From: Panicum virgatum
Lineage: Eukaryota > Streptophyta > Magnoliopsida > Poales > Poaceae
Assembly (NCBI RefSeq): GCF_016808335.1
Contig: NC_053149.1
Location: forward strand, 32,826,087-32,890,086
Direction: 5' to 3'
DNA: 64,000 bases
The translations under genes were made by a program, and so were the position numbers. How positions within the stretch are numbered: the first letter of the stretch is position 1; each line of letters opens with the position of its first letter. Below the pieces are notes generated by a model. The model searched no databases, had not been told where the DNA came from, and saw only the letters and a list, made by a program, of their open reading frames with translations. This document shows, in pieces, positions 43,302-56,000 of the stretch.

Positions 43302-44611
43302 TGATAACGACACGGCTACGCTGTCCAAGAGTTTGCCCAAATCTTTCACGGTACTAATCAAGAATAATAAATCTCTTCTAACTTTCTAGTATTCTCATGA
43401 ATATTGTTCAGGCCAACAAGAAGCAGCACCGAAGTAGCAATGTAGCAGAAAAATATCTCACGGCAGCAGGAAGATATAATAGTTTAATCTGAACACTCAG
43501 CACAAAAGAGAACAGCTAATAGCTATACGTGGCTACCCTGCTGATGGCAAACTAATTGGTGGATTAGCAGTAGAAACACCAGCCTCAACTCTAAACCAAG
43601 CCTCACGACAGATCAAATGAATTGAGATTAATTCAGCCGGTCAACCAATTGCAGTCACGGAAAAATAAGCATCTCACGGAGGCAAGTTTCCCAAGACCAA
43701 TCAAGATCACTGTATGTAATATTCCACGCCAAGAATAGCTTGTTTGATCAACAAACACAAAGACAATAACGATGGTAGGAGGGATCGGCTTACAGCAAAT
43801 GATGCAAACCAAACCCAGATAATTCTTCCACCCGTAGCTACGATGAACCACGATCAGAAGATGTGGATCCACTCAAGAATCCGGAGCAGCGCACCCAGGA
43901 AACAATCCTGATCACGCTCCCAATCACGATCCAGAAGAATCGGCAAGGTAGATGAGATCGGACGGCGTCTCGCTGTTCGTAGGAGAAACCCTAGACGAGA
44001 GACACAAATAAAATCCAATCTAATCTGTGTTTACATGGGCACTGCCCAATTTAAAGTGCACGCAGGCACTTGGACTTGAGTCCGACTCCAACCGAACCTG
44101 ACTCAAATTGGCCTGGCGTGAGTGCACATGACAGGCACAACTCAACTCTGATTAGAGATAGGAAAGGATAAAATATTGATGGAAAAATCGCTAACTAGCA
44201 TACTTAGCCTTCCTAATTAAAGCATGAAGACCCATCACGTATGAAGCATGACTCCAACTCTTGCACGTAGGGACCTTAATCCATAATCAATGGAAGGCCT
44301 AGCCAATAAATAATATAAAAATGCGGCAGCTGTGCTAATCCTCCAGCTTAAATAATAGCTTGAGAAACATATCCCTCGATGGCTCAAATGTATATATTAT
44401 AATACTGCAGCAGCTGTGCTAATTCATCCCGCTAACTGATTAGCACTCGACTTGCATGGAACCAATTTGAATAAATTTTCTGGTATCTACCTCACACTTC
44501 GTCCTGTACATTACGCCAATAAAAGAGTGCTTCCTTGACATTGCAGCTGCCTTATATTCAGAATCTTCAGCATTAACCACTGAATTAATTTGATGAACCT
44601 TGGACTCATCA
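43302..44611 (-). repeat. 5' LTR of G (1,310 bp)
   Basis: Minus start TGATGAGTCC at 44611, end GTCGTTATCA at 43302. U3 and following ~820 bp (44611-43783) match the 3' LTR almost base for base; the terminal ~480 bp do not. Confidence 0.9.
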
Positions 44612-47226
44612 TGAATGCAGTTACTATCAAGAACAAGCATCCACTGCCCCGTATTGAGGATCTCTTCGATCTGCTTCGAGGTGCTCGTATATTCTCGAAG
44701 ATTGATCTTCGTTCGGGATATTTTCAGCTAAGGATCCGTCCTGGGGATATTCCAAAGACGGCATTCACCTGCAAGTACGGGCTATATGAGTATACAGTCA
44801 TGCCCTTCGGCTTGACTAATGCCCTGGCTTACTTCATGCATCTGATGAACATGGTCTTCATGGATTATCTGGATGTCTTCGTGGTGATTTTCATTGATGA
44901 TATTCTGATATTCTCCAAGACAGACGAAGAGCATGAGGAGCATCTGAGACTTGTATTGCAGAGATTGAGAGAGCATCAGCTGTATGCCAAGTTCAGCAAG
45001 TGCGAGTTCTGGATTGACGAGGTGCCATTCCTCGGTCATGTTATCTCTCAGGGAGGCATTGCTGTTGATCTGAGCAAGGTGAAGGATGTACTCGAGTGGG
45101 AGACGCCGCAGACAGTAAAGGAAGTCAGGTCTTTCTTGGGCTTAGCTGGATATTATCGGAGGTTCATTGAGAATTTCTCCAAGATCGCGAAGCCTTTGAC
45201 TTCTTTGCTGGAGAAGAATGTGGCTTTTGTATGGACTGATGAGCGTCAGAGAGCCTTTGATGAGCTGAAGAAAAGGTTGACTACGGCGCCAGTCCTGATT
45301 CTGCCAGACCAGACGAAGAGGTTCACGGTATATTGTGATGCTTCGAAGGATGGTCTTGGGTGTGTTCTGATGCAGGAGGGCAGAGTGATTGCTTATGCTT
45401 CACGGCAGTTACGTCGGCATGAGCTGAATTATCCTACTCATGATCTTGAGTTAGCCGCAGTTGTGCATGCTCTGAAGATTTGGAGGCATTACTTGTATGG
45501 CAGCGGTGTGATATCTACACTGATCACAAGAGCCTCAAGTACATTTTCACGCAGAATGAGCTGAACATGCGGCAGAGAAGATGGCTAGAGTTGGTCAAGG
45601 ATTATGATCTGGAGATTCACTATCATCCGGGAAAGGCCAATGTTGTAGCAGATGCTCTGAGCAGAAGAAGTTATGTCAACATGGCCGTGGCTTTCCAGAT
45701 GCCTTCAGAGTTATGCGAGGAGTTCGAGCAGTTGAGTCTGGGCTTCTTGCATCATACTTCGAGTGCAGCATTTGAGGCAGTACCGACTCTAGAGTCAGAG
45801 ATTAGGCAGCATCAGAAGGGTGATGAGAAGCTGCAGGAGATTCGTGAGTTGCTCAAGAAGGGCAAGGCCCCACATTTCAGAGAGGATGATCAGGGTACTT
45901 TGTGGTACAAGAACCGGATCTGTGTGCCTAATGTGAAGGATCTTCGGAAGTTGATTCTGAGTGAGGCCCATGATACAGCATACTCTATCCATCCGGGCAG
46001 CACGAAGATGTATTATGATCTGAAGGAACGTTTCTGGTGGTATGGGATGAAGCGTTCAGTGGCAGAGTATGTGGCTATTTGTGACACCTGTCAGCGTGTC
46101 AAGGCTGAGCATCAGAGGCCAGCAGGTCTGTTACAGCCTTTGAAGATTCCAGAGTGGAAATGGGAGGAAATCACTATGGACTTCATTGTTGGATTGCCTC
46201 GTACTCAGAAAGGGTACAACTCTATATGGGTAGTAGTGGATCGATTGACGAAGGTTGCTCACTTCATTCCAGTGAACACTACTTACTCCGGTGCCAGACT
46301 TGCAGAGTTCTACATCTCTCGGATTGTCTGCTTGTATGGTGTGCCCAAGAAGATTATATCTGACAGAGGGTCTCAGTTCACTTCTCGTTTCTGGGAGCAG
46401 CTTCATGATTCTTTGGATACGAAGCTGCGTTTCAGTACAGCTTATCACCCTCAGACAGATGGGCAGACAGAGAGAACCAACCAAGTGTTGGAGGATATGC
46501 TGAGAGCTTGTGCTATTCAGTATGGTACTAGTTGGGATAAGTGCCTGTCATTTGCTGAGTTCTCATATAACAACAGCTATCAGGCCAGTCTGAAGAAGTC
46601 TCCCTTTGAGGCGTTATATGGCAGGAAGTGCAGGACCCCTCTCTATTGGGATCAGATTGGTGAAAAGCAGCTCTTCGGCCCTGAGATCATAGATGATGCA
46701 GAGCAGATGGTTCAGGCTGTGCGAGAAAATCTGAGGATTGCACAGAGCAGGCAGAAGAGCTATGCTGATGGCAAACGGAGAGACCTGACTTTCAGTGTCG
46801 GTGATTATGTATACCTGAAGGTGTCTCCGATGAGAGGAATCCGCAGATTTAATGTCAAAGGGAAGTTAGCACCTCGGTATGTGGGGCCATTCAAGGTGCT
46901 AGAGCGGAAAGGCGAAGTTGCTTATCGCCTGGAGTTACCTCTCAGCCTCTCAGGAGTTCATGATGTCTTCCATATATCTCAGCTGAAGAGGTGTTTGCGA
47001 GTACCCGAGGAGCAGGCACCACTGGATGGAGTAGATGTGCAGGAAGATCTGACTTATACTGAGCATCCGGTGAAGATTCTGGAGACATCAGAGAGGGTTA
47101 CTCGGAACAAGCGCATCAAGATGTGCAGAGTTCAGTGGAGTCATCATAGTGAAGCTGAGGCAACATGGGAGCGAGAAGATGAGCTAAAGAAGACATATCC
47201 AGATCTCTTTGCTAGCCAGCCCAGCT

Positions 47227-47264
47227 AAATCTCGGGGACGAGATTTCTTTAAGGGGGTAGGGTC
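47227..47264 (+). promoter_or_regulatory. PPT and hairpin of E
   Basis: AAATCTCGGGGACGAGATTT (47227-47246) is an 8-bp perfect stem with GGGA loop, beginning in the pol stop codon. CTTTAAGGGGGTAGGGTC follows to the LTR at 47265. Confidence 0.9.
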
Positions 47265-50200
47265 TGTAACACCCTAATTTAAATTTCAGCATTTATTAAT
47301 AAATTAAATTGGCTTTATTTAATTTCCTAAGGTTTATTGTGTTAGTCTTGCATTTTAATCTAGTTTTTGTTTCACAAGTAATTAAAATCTTCTTAGGTTT
47401 AACTTTGTTGATGCATTCATGCTGATGCATTGTTTTCATTGTTTGATTTCATAGGGGTTTGAATTCAAATTTTCTTTTGAATTCAAATAGTTGAGCTTGA
47501 GTGAGAAATAGAATAGAAATAGAAGTAGAAAAGGAAAAACCCAAAGCAAAAAAAACCAAACCCAACTTCCCAGCCCAAACCCACCCCCTCTCTCCCCCGC
47601 TCGGCCGCACCCGACAGCCCGAGCCGGCCCAATGCTCGCCCCGCCCTCCACGCGCAGCCCAGCCAGCGCCGCAGCGCCCGTCTCTCTGACCGCCCGGGCC
47701 CGCTAGTCAGGCGCTCCTTCCTCCTCGCGCAACCGCCGCACCCATCACGCCGAGATCCCCGGCGAGTTTCCATCGGGGGCACGCACGCCCAGATCACCCC
47801 GCCGCCTTATAAATGCCCCCTGCGGCCTCCCTGGACCCCGTCCTCGCCTCCACAGCCGCCGCAAAACCTAGCCGCTGCCGTCGCCCTGTCTCCGCTCGAA
47901 GCAGAGCACCCCGCCGCCGTGTTCCCGGCGCTCCCCGACGTCCCCGCCTCCGCAAGCTGCCGGAGAAGAACCGCCCAGAGGCCAGGAGTATCCCCGAGGT
48001 GCAGCCGCCGAACTCGACCACTGCATACCGGGAATTGCTGCAGCGGAGGCCCGCCGACCTCCGCCTGTGCTGCTACGATTCCGCCGCTGCACCCCAGCAC
48101 CATCTACCCCCGAGCCCCTGGTGAGCTTCGCCGTGGCCCTTTCTTACCCGTGCACTAGCTTTAGGCGAACCTAGGTCGTCGTCTCCCCTTGTTCCGCGCG
48201 AGCGACCTCGCCGGAGGCCGCAGAGCCGCCGCGGCCAGGTCCTTGAGGCCCTGCACAGCACTTCGCAACCCCGGATTCGTGTTGATCTGGCCTCACACTT
48301 CTACCCGAGCCTTTTGGTGCCCGAATCCAGGCCCCGCGCAGCCCACACACCGCACGCCGGCGAGACTCGCCGCCCAGAGCCGCCATCGTCGCCAACCACC
48401 CCGCTCCGAGCCCCCCCGGATCCAAATACCCCCCCAGGTGCACTAAGCATGCCGCGAACTCCATCCACGGGCAAGCTTCAGCCCGAACGGGCCCCTAGAG
48501 CGCCGGATTGCTCAACGCCGGCGAAGCCCCGCCGCGGGCACGCGTCTCCGGCGCTCTGCGCCGCCGCCCCAGCGCCCCCTTCTCCCTGGACCGCCCGATG
48601 AAGATCCAATGGCCCAGAACAGACCCGAGCCGAGTTAAACAGATGCGTACCGGTCAGCGCCTGTCAGTTTTGCATAAGAGCCCCCCAGCTTTCTGACAAT
48701 CAACCCGCGGTCCTAGCCCTTTCAAAAATATTTACAGTTGGACCCTGTTTTTAACATATAACCCCCTGAGTTTCTTTAAATTAGGACCCGCCATCCAGGT
48801 TAGTTCTTTTTGCGAGTTAGCCCTTAGAATTAATGTTTATTTATGTTTCAGTCCCTGGTTTTAGCAGAAAGCCCCCTGGAACTTCAGTTTTCTTACAAAT
48901 AAGCCCCTAGAACTAGTTTTTAGCCTAGAATATGCGTTTTAGCTCCGTTTTTAGCGTTCTTTATGTCCACGCGATCGTTGTAACGCGTAGAATAGTTCTA
49001 GAGTAGTTTTGTGCGCTGTTTTTATGTATTGATGTACTGTTCTTTAGCTTTTTGTTAGAGTTTGCTTGTATGCTTATTGTTTTGCTTTGTTTTGGCCATG
49101 TGTTCGTGAGTAGACGCTGATCCAGTTGAGGAGCCCCAGTACTAGTACCCGGAGTAGCCGTCTTCCGAGCACTTTGAGCAGCAGCCAGAGCAGTACGAGG
49201 AAGACAAGTATAACATGAACAACCTATCACTTTAAATATCATTTCATACTGCATTTTAATACTGTATGCCTATAAGGACTTCCTAGCCACTTTATATCCT
49301 TTATATATGCCTTTGGGTTGCATTTTGGTTAGTTGTGCTAGGTTGCTGCGCTATAACACACTTTGGTCCTTTTTAATTAATTCGATTAATGGTTTACTTG
49401 AACTTAATTCTGAGAGTGGTCCTCTGTGCTTCGTGCTTGAGTGACTCACGTCTCGTTAAAATATGGTTTTTGTAGAAACATGGTTTAGAGGGCCAGCACG
49501 GTGCTTAGTGCTTGGTTGGCCACTCTCCATAAGGACCGGTTCATAGAGCGACAACCTGGGACAACAGCGCTACCACAAGGCTAGAATGGGATAGACTTGG
49601 CGTAATAATTAGATCTTTTTGGTTTGGAGTAATTTACCTGCGGGGCAGGGGTGGTAAGCTTCTATGGCCCTCGTGCTGAGTGGCCTCGTCTGTGCTACGT
49701 GTCTTGACGCCCACTAGACCTGCTCCATAGTCGCTGATCCACCCTCGCGGTTACTCCCTACCAACGAGTTCTTTGTAAAGGCCTCGTAGTGAGTCGCTGG
49801 CCATCTCACCTAAGGAAGTGTGATGAACAACTGGCGTAGCTCACGACTTGTGGGTAAAGATGTGCAACCTCTGCAGAGTGTAAAACTGGTATACTAGCCG
49901 TGCTCACGGTTATGAGCGGCCCAGATCCTCCTTTTGATTAGTGGAGTTATCTCCTTCTGACGAGGGAGGTGCTTCTCGGGGTTACCTTGGTGGCTTGGTT
50001 TCGGTTTGGTTCCTAGTAGTTTCTTAATTAATCCTGATTAATTACTATGTAACCGGGTTAATGGTAATTCATCAACTCGTAGTAAATAGCTTTAATAAAA
50101 TTTTTCCAAGATTAAAAGCTAATGCAGTTGAGTCAGCCAGCCTAGAGCCTCATAGTTTGTGTTATACTTGTTGAGTACAAGTTGTGTACTCACTCTTGCC

Positions 50201-50561
50201 TCTTCTCTACTTTTTCCTCTTGGCTACGCTACTGCTGCTCAGTTCCTGCCGACACGAGGGAGTTCGTCCAGCACTACTAGGACTACGAGGACTTCTAGGT
50301 GTTCGTCTCCCAGTCGACGTCCCTGTGGCGCCCTGCTTCAGCTTCGGAGAGCTTTATTCGTATTTTTTTTTGTACTTCGCTTCCGCTGTATCAGACATTT
50401 TTGTCATTATTGTAATAAATAACATTCGTATTCGCTTTATTATGTCTTTTTACGGGATATGTGCTATGATATACTGTTCATTCTGTTGTATATACGTGTG
50501 ACTTGATCCTGGCACGTATATGATTGCTCGGTTTATGTTCTTTTATAAACCGGGTGTTACA
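47265..50561 (+). repeat. 3' LTR of E (3,297 bp)
   Basis: Same ends as the 5' LTR, which it matches except for a few dozen scattered substitutions at most by eye. Exon-like block 1 (near 49115-49204) has two TAG codons here. TATA at 47808-47814. Confidence 0.95.
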
Positions 50562-50566
50562 GTAAT

Positions 50567-50958
50567 GGTGCTTTGCAAGTGAGAAGAGGCTGAGGAAGAG
50601 TGGAGTGCTTGGACTTTGGATGAATGAGAAGAAGGAGAGGAGAGGAGATGAATTTAAAGGGAAGAGAGGATCAAAATGGTGCCAAACCTTCCGAAGTTCA
50701 GCGTCTCCACACAAGGAAACATGAAAAGGGACGTTGGAGGGTTTACATTTCAAAGGTTCAGCACCAATGGCCCCAAGGTTGGCCTGGCCGACCCCTAGGT
50801 TCAGCTGCCCCCTCTGTGCTCTACTATGCCCCAGTTTCTTTGTGTGGGCTTCTAAGGTCATGGGCTAGATGATCAGGTAGTGCATGGGCTTCATTTCTAC
50901 GAAGAAGATGTGTAGAATCGAAATCTACTAACTTAATTTCATCGAAAACTTCACCGGG
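50567..50958 (-). other. Pol-to-ORF spacer of J
   Basis: Sequence between the end of integrase and the ORF at 34353, separated from the latter by E. No credible ORF. It contains one copy of the GGCCGACCC...GGTTCAGC motif at about 50780-50808. Confidence 0.6.
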
Positions 50959-53079
50959 TCAGAAAGGTTCATGAAAAGGTTTAAGTTGATGACCATTTAC
51001 CTTGAAGTACTCACCGTCATCATCCTGGAGTGTGATTGCCTCGTGAGAAGATGTGTTGACGATAGTGTACATGCCCTTCCATTTGCTGCGAAGTTTTCCT
51101 TCTCCGAAGAGTTTTACCCTAGAATTGAACATTAATACCTTGTCACCTAGCTTGAACTCCTTGGTCTTGATCCTCTTATCGTGCCATCTTTTGGTACGAT
51201 CGTTGTATATCTTGGCACTATGGTATGCGTTTTCTCTCCATTCCTCTAACTCTGCCAGCTGCATTTTTCTATTCCTCCCAGTGAGCTTGTAGTCCATGTT
51301 CCATTTCTTAATGAGTGGGCCCTGTGCTCAAGCTCAACTGGGAGATGACACGTCTTCCCGTAGACCAGTTGATATGGTGACATGCCGATGGGGGTCTTAT
51401 ATGCTGTTCTGTATGCCCAAAGTGCATCAGGTAGCATATTCTTCCATCCTTTACCCATTTCGTTCACCGTTTTCTGCAGAATACTCATGATTTGATTGTT
51501 AGAAGTTTCTGCCTGTCCACTAGTCTGAGGGTGGTAGGGTGTAGCAATGTTGTGTCTTGCGCCAAGTTCTTTTAGGAAGCGACGGAAGGTCTTGTCGATG
51601 AAATGGGACCCTCCGTCACTTATAACTATCCTTGGTGTTCCGAAACAAGGGAAGATGATTTCATGAAACACCTTCCTCGCATGCTTGGCATATGCAGCTC
51701 GGCAGGGTAACGCTTCCACCCATTTGGAGACGTAGTCCACAGCAACCAGGATGTACTCACAATCATGGGACTTTAGGAATGGTCCCATGTAGTCAATACC
51801 CCAGACATCGAACAATTAAACTTGGAGGTTGTATGTGAGGGGCATTGCATTGCGAGCAGTGATGCCTCCCTGCAGCTGGCATCTACGGCACCTTCGAATA
51901 AATTCTCTGGTGTCTTCATACATTGTGGGCCAGAAGAAACCACTTTGCTAGATTTTTGCTTGTGTTTTTAAAGCTCCAAAGTGGCCTCCATACGCTGTAG
52001 TATGGCATTTCTCTATGATCTGTACCCCTTCTGCTGTAGGGACACATCTCCTCAATAATCCATCTGTACACACCCTGTATAGGTACGGTGGATCCCAAAG
52101 GTGACGTCTGCTCTCGAAGATCAGCTTTTTCTTGTTTTCCCCCGGTGGTACATAACCTGCAACCATGAAATTCACAATGTTTGCGTACCATGGGTTGGAG
52201 TCCGTCACCTTGAGTAGCATGTCGTCACGTAGGAAGTCATTGATTGGTGGTTCCTGCAGGTTAGTAACTTGCATACGCGACAAATGATCGGCTACAGTAT
52301 TCTCTACTCCCTTTTTATCTTTTATTTCAAGGTCAAATTCTTGGAGTAAGAGAATCCACCAAATCAAACGAGGCTTAGCATCTTTCTTGGTGAGCAAATA
52401 TTTCAAAGCTGCATGGTCAGTATAAACAATAACCTTTGCTCCAACCAAGTAAGATCTAAACTTATCAATAGCAAAAACAACTGCAAGGAGCTCATTTTCA
52501 GTAGTGGCATAATTTAATTGTGCTCCTGTCAGAGTTTTGCTTGCATAGGCAATAGCATGATGCTTCTTATCTTTGGTTTGGCCTAGGACCGCAGCGATGG
52601 CATAATCACTAGCATCACACATTATTTCGAATGGGAGGCTCCAATATGGGGGTTGAATGATTGGAGCCGAGAGGAGTGCCCTTTTTAGGATTTCAAAGGC
52701 TCGAAGGCACTCATTCGTGAATTTGAAGGGCGCATCCTTAGCTAAGAGGTTTGTAAGGGGTCTAGCGATCTGAGAGAAGTCTTTAATAAAATAGCAATAG
52801 ATCCCCGCATGACCTAAGAAGCTACGGATCCCCTTGACGTTAACTGGAGGTGGGAAACGTTCTATAACATCAATTTTTGCTTTGTCCACCTCAATTCCTC
52901 TCTCGGACACAAGGTGTCCAAGGACAATGCCTTCGCGGACCATGAAATGACATTTTTTCCAGTTCAGCACTAGGTCCTTTTCTTGGCATCGCTGCAAGAC
53001 CCTGTCTAAATTTTTGAGACAATGATCAAAAGTTTTTCCATAGACGGAGAAATCGTCCATGCAAACTTCCATGATTTCC
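50959..53079 (-). pseudogene. pol: Pol of J: RT C-terminal part, RNase H, integrase
   Basis: Minus order: RT catalytic [12 protein letters not shown] (53072) and thumb; RNase H with [33 protein letters not shown] and [11 protein letters not shown]; integrase finger [11 protein letters not shown] ... CRRCQ; catalytic [17 protein letters not shown] and [10 protein letters not shown]-terminal KRIKTKEFKLGDKVLMFNSR. Stops at 51948 (TAG) and just before 51815 (TAA), and a frame change near 51290, kill it. Motif style is that of Athila. The RT N-terminus is beyond F, which inserted at 53080. Confidence 0.9.
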
Positions 53080-56000
53080 TATAACACCCGGTTTATACAA
53101 TCATATACGTGCCAGGATCAAGTCACACGTATATACAACAGAATGAACAGTATATCACAGCACATATCACGAATAAGTCATAATAAAGCAAATACGAATG
53201 TTATTTATTACATTAATGACAAAATGTCTGATACAGTGGAAGCGAAGTACAAATACGATAAAAGAACTCTCCGAAGCTGAGTAGGGCACCACAGGGACAT
53301 TGACTGGGAGACGAACACCTAAAAGTCCTCGTAGTCCTGGTAGTGCTGAGCGAACTCCCTCGTGTCGGCAGGAACTGAGCAACAGTAGCGTAGCCAAGAG
53401 GAAAAAGTAGAGAAGAGGCAAGAGTGAGTACACAACTTTTACTCAACAAGTATAACACAAACTATGAGGCTCTAGGTTGGCTGACTCAACTGCTTTAGCT
53501 TTTAAGTGTAACACCCTAATTTAAAATTTCAGCATTTATTAATAAATTAATTGGCTTTATTTAAATTTTCTAAGGTTTATTGTGTTTAGTTGGCATTTAA
53601 TCTAAGTTTTTGTTTCTTAATTAATTAAAATTTATCATAGGTTTAAATTTTTGTTGCATTCATGCTGGTGCATACTTTTATTTGAGTGTGGTTTGAATTC
53701 AAATTCATATTTGAATTCAAACTTAGTTTGAATTAGACTTAGAAAGGAGAAGAGTAGGAAATAGAAAAAAAAATAGAAGCCCAACAGGAAACCCAAACCC
53801 AACCCAACAGCTCCAGCCCGTCCGGCCCACCTTTCCCCGCGGCCCAATTCGACCCGCTCCTTTCTCCCTCAGCCCAGCCCCCGGGCACAGCAGAACCCAG
53901 CCCAGCCCGCTCCCCGGCCCGCCTCACGCTCCTCGCGCCAGCCCAGCTCCCGCGGCTTTCCCCTTCCCCGCACGCACTCCTCCCTCCAGTCCCGCTCAGC
54001 CCGTCACTGCGCGATCCCGCAGCCCAGTAAGCCGCGCGCTTCCCCGGCTTGGCTCACCGCGAGCGCGACCCCTCCGGCTGACAAGCATGGCCCACCTGTC
54101 GGCACCATCCCCTTCCTCTTTCCTCTCTCCGCACGCGCGTAACGCCCCGCCGCGATCTCCGGCCGAGATCCCCGGCGAGCCCCGCGCCAGACCCGCATGC
54201 CGAGAGACCCGGGGTTCCTTTAATTGGCACCCGCGACCCTCTGCGCCGCCATCCCACCCCGCAGCGCAGCCCAAACCCCAGCCGCCGCCTCCAAGTTGCT
54301 CCGCCCGGAGCAGAACCCCTGCACCCCCTGCGCCGCCGGGTTCCCAAAGCCCCGCTGCACCCCCACCACCGAGATCCGCCGCCGAAGCTTCCTCTTGGGG
54401 CCAGGTCCACCCCCCCGGACTCGCTGCCCCGACCGCAGTTCGCGCCTGCGCCAATTTTGGTCATCGGAGCTCCGCCGTGCCGCCGCAAATCCGCGCCTGC
54501 ACCACCGTACTTCCGTCTCTGCGCACCCCAGGACATTCGCGTCGCGGTAATGAAACTTCCCGTGCCCTGTTACCCCTTATCTGCTCCCTGCACCGCGCAC
54601 GATTTCTCACCGGCGTGACGCCGACCCGCCCCGCCGCTGCACTCGCACGCCGCCGTGCCACGGCCCTACGCCGAGGCCGTGGTTGGGTTAGCTAAGCGGT
54701 GCGCGTTCCCCTGGACCTAAAACCTGGTCGAGTTGAGCCCTGTAACGCCACTTGTGGCGAGCTCCGGCGAGCTTCCGCCCCCGCCGCCGCGGAGCAGAGT
54801 CGTCGGCGGGAGAGCGCCGCCGCCCCCACGCGCCGAACCGCCCTGGCCGCCCGATCTCGGATCGACGGCCGCGATTAGAACCCCAGTTGTTTAGATCTGG
54901 ATCGCCCGATCGCGATCCAACGGCCCAGGGCCGTTGACCATGCTTGATACCGGTCAGCGGTGGTAGTTTTTCTAAAGACACCCCCATGTTTCCTGTTATC
55001 AACCCGCAGTCCACTCCTTTTGTAAAATAATTACGGTTTGGCCCTGTTTTATTCATTTAAGCCCCTGAGCTTTCCCAAATTAGCACCCACAGTCCAGGCC
55101 TTGTGTTTTTGCACATCAACCCTTAGATTTAATGTTTATTTATGTTTTAGCCCTCAGTTTTAGCAGAAAAGCCCCTGAAACTTTAGTTTTCTTACAAATA
55201 AGCCCCTGAACCTTGTTTTAGGCCTAGTTTATGCGTTTTAGCTCCGATTTTAGCGTTCTTTATGTCCACGCGATCGTTGTAATGCGTAGAATAGTTTTAG
55301 ACTAGTTTAGTGTGCTGTTTTTATGAATTGATGTATTGTTTCTTAGTTTTTGTTAGTGTTTGCTTGTATGCTTATTATTGTGCATTGTTTTGGCCATGTG
55401 TTCGTGAGTAGACGTTGATCCATCTGAGGAGCCCCAGTACCAGTACCCGGAGCAGCCGTCTTCAGAGCACTTTGAGCAGCAGCCAAAGCAGTATGAGGAA
55501 GGCAAGTATAACATGAACAACCTATCATCTTTAAATACAATTTCATACTGCATTTTAATACTGTATGCCTTTAAGGATTTCCTAGCCAGTTTATATCCTT
55601 TAAATATACCCTTGGGTTGCATTTTGGTTAGTTGTGCTAGGTTGCTGCGCTATAACACTTTTTGGTCCTTTATAATTAAATTGATTAATGGTTTACTTGA
55701 ATTTAATTCTGAGAGTGACACTCTGTGTGGCTTGAGTGGCTCACGTCTCGTTAAAATTGGCTTTTGTTAGAAACATGGTTTAGGGGGCCCGCACGGTGCT
55801 TACTGCCTGGTTGGCCACTCTCCATAAGGACCGGTTCATAGAGCGACAACCTGGGACAACAGCGCTACCACAAGGCTAGAATGGGATAGACTTGGCGTAA
55901 TAATTAGATCTTTTTGGTTTGGAGTAACTTACCTGCGGGGCAAGAGTAGTAAGCTTCAATGGTCCCTGCTCCTCCGGCTTGGTCTGTGCTTGGATTGCGC

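Larger units (their letters stand above)
40170..44611 (-). mobile_element. Element G: gag-protease-only LTR retrotransposon
   Basis: Inserted in the RT of E with perfect duplication TGAAT (40165-40169 and 44612-44616). Minus order: 5' LTR (44611-43302), PBS TGGTATCAGAGACAGG (43299-43284), one 637-codon [23 protein letters not shown] (41534-41518), 3' LTR (41517-40170). There is no RT or integrase, so it is non-autonomous. The ORF runs through the PPT into the 3' LTR. Confidence 0.93.
38226..47228 (+). pseudogene. gag-pol: Gag-Pol of element E (nearly intact)
   Basis: ATG 38226 (MVNTRSTGSGSG). Exon 1 38226-38738 (171 codons); intron 38739-38849; exon 2 38850-40169; then G; then 44617-47228 to TAA. 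About 1,480 residues. Capsid-like domain ~85-220, Q/P-rich linker, zinc knuckle [14 protein letters not shown] (~328), retropepsin [11 protein letters not shown] (Asp ~395), RT YRELN to FIDD (~703-706), RNase [12 protein letters not shown], integrase H2C2 finger with [26 protein letters not shown], and a chromodomain-like tail that in this group may guide insertion into heterochromatin. G splits it after YRELN inside RT. A 1-bp deletion near 45499 (GGGCAG in kin, GGCAG here) shifts the frame in RNase H. No other stops. Confidence 0.95.
34360..50561 (+). mobile_element. Element E: complete Tekay-like Ty3 retrotransposon
   Basis: A full insertion with perfect target duplication GTAAT (34355-34359 and 50562-50566) and near-equal LTRs of 3,296 and 3,297 bp. 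It has PBS TGGTATCAGAGC (37659), a 0.55-kb leader, gag-pol with one intron, hairpin, PPT and 3' LTR. Excluding G it is ~11.8 kb. LTRs differ by only scattered substitutions, pointing to recent insertion. The coding region is spoiled by G (40170-44611) and one 1-bp deletion near 45499. Confidence 0.96.
30700..53079 (-). mobile_element. Element J: Athila-like Ty3 retrotransposon (3' part)
   Basis: In its own direction within the window: RT to integrase (53079-50959), spacer, ORF in envelope position (from 34353), long 3' untranslated region and 3' LTR (31943-30700). It is split by E at 34360-50561 and by F at 53080. Its 5' LTR, gag and RT N-terminus lie beyond F outside the window. The Athila assignment rests on the integrase/RT sequence style and on the AAGTGTGGGG purine tract before an LTR starting TGTTGGTG. 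Confidence 0.85.
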
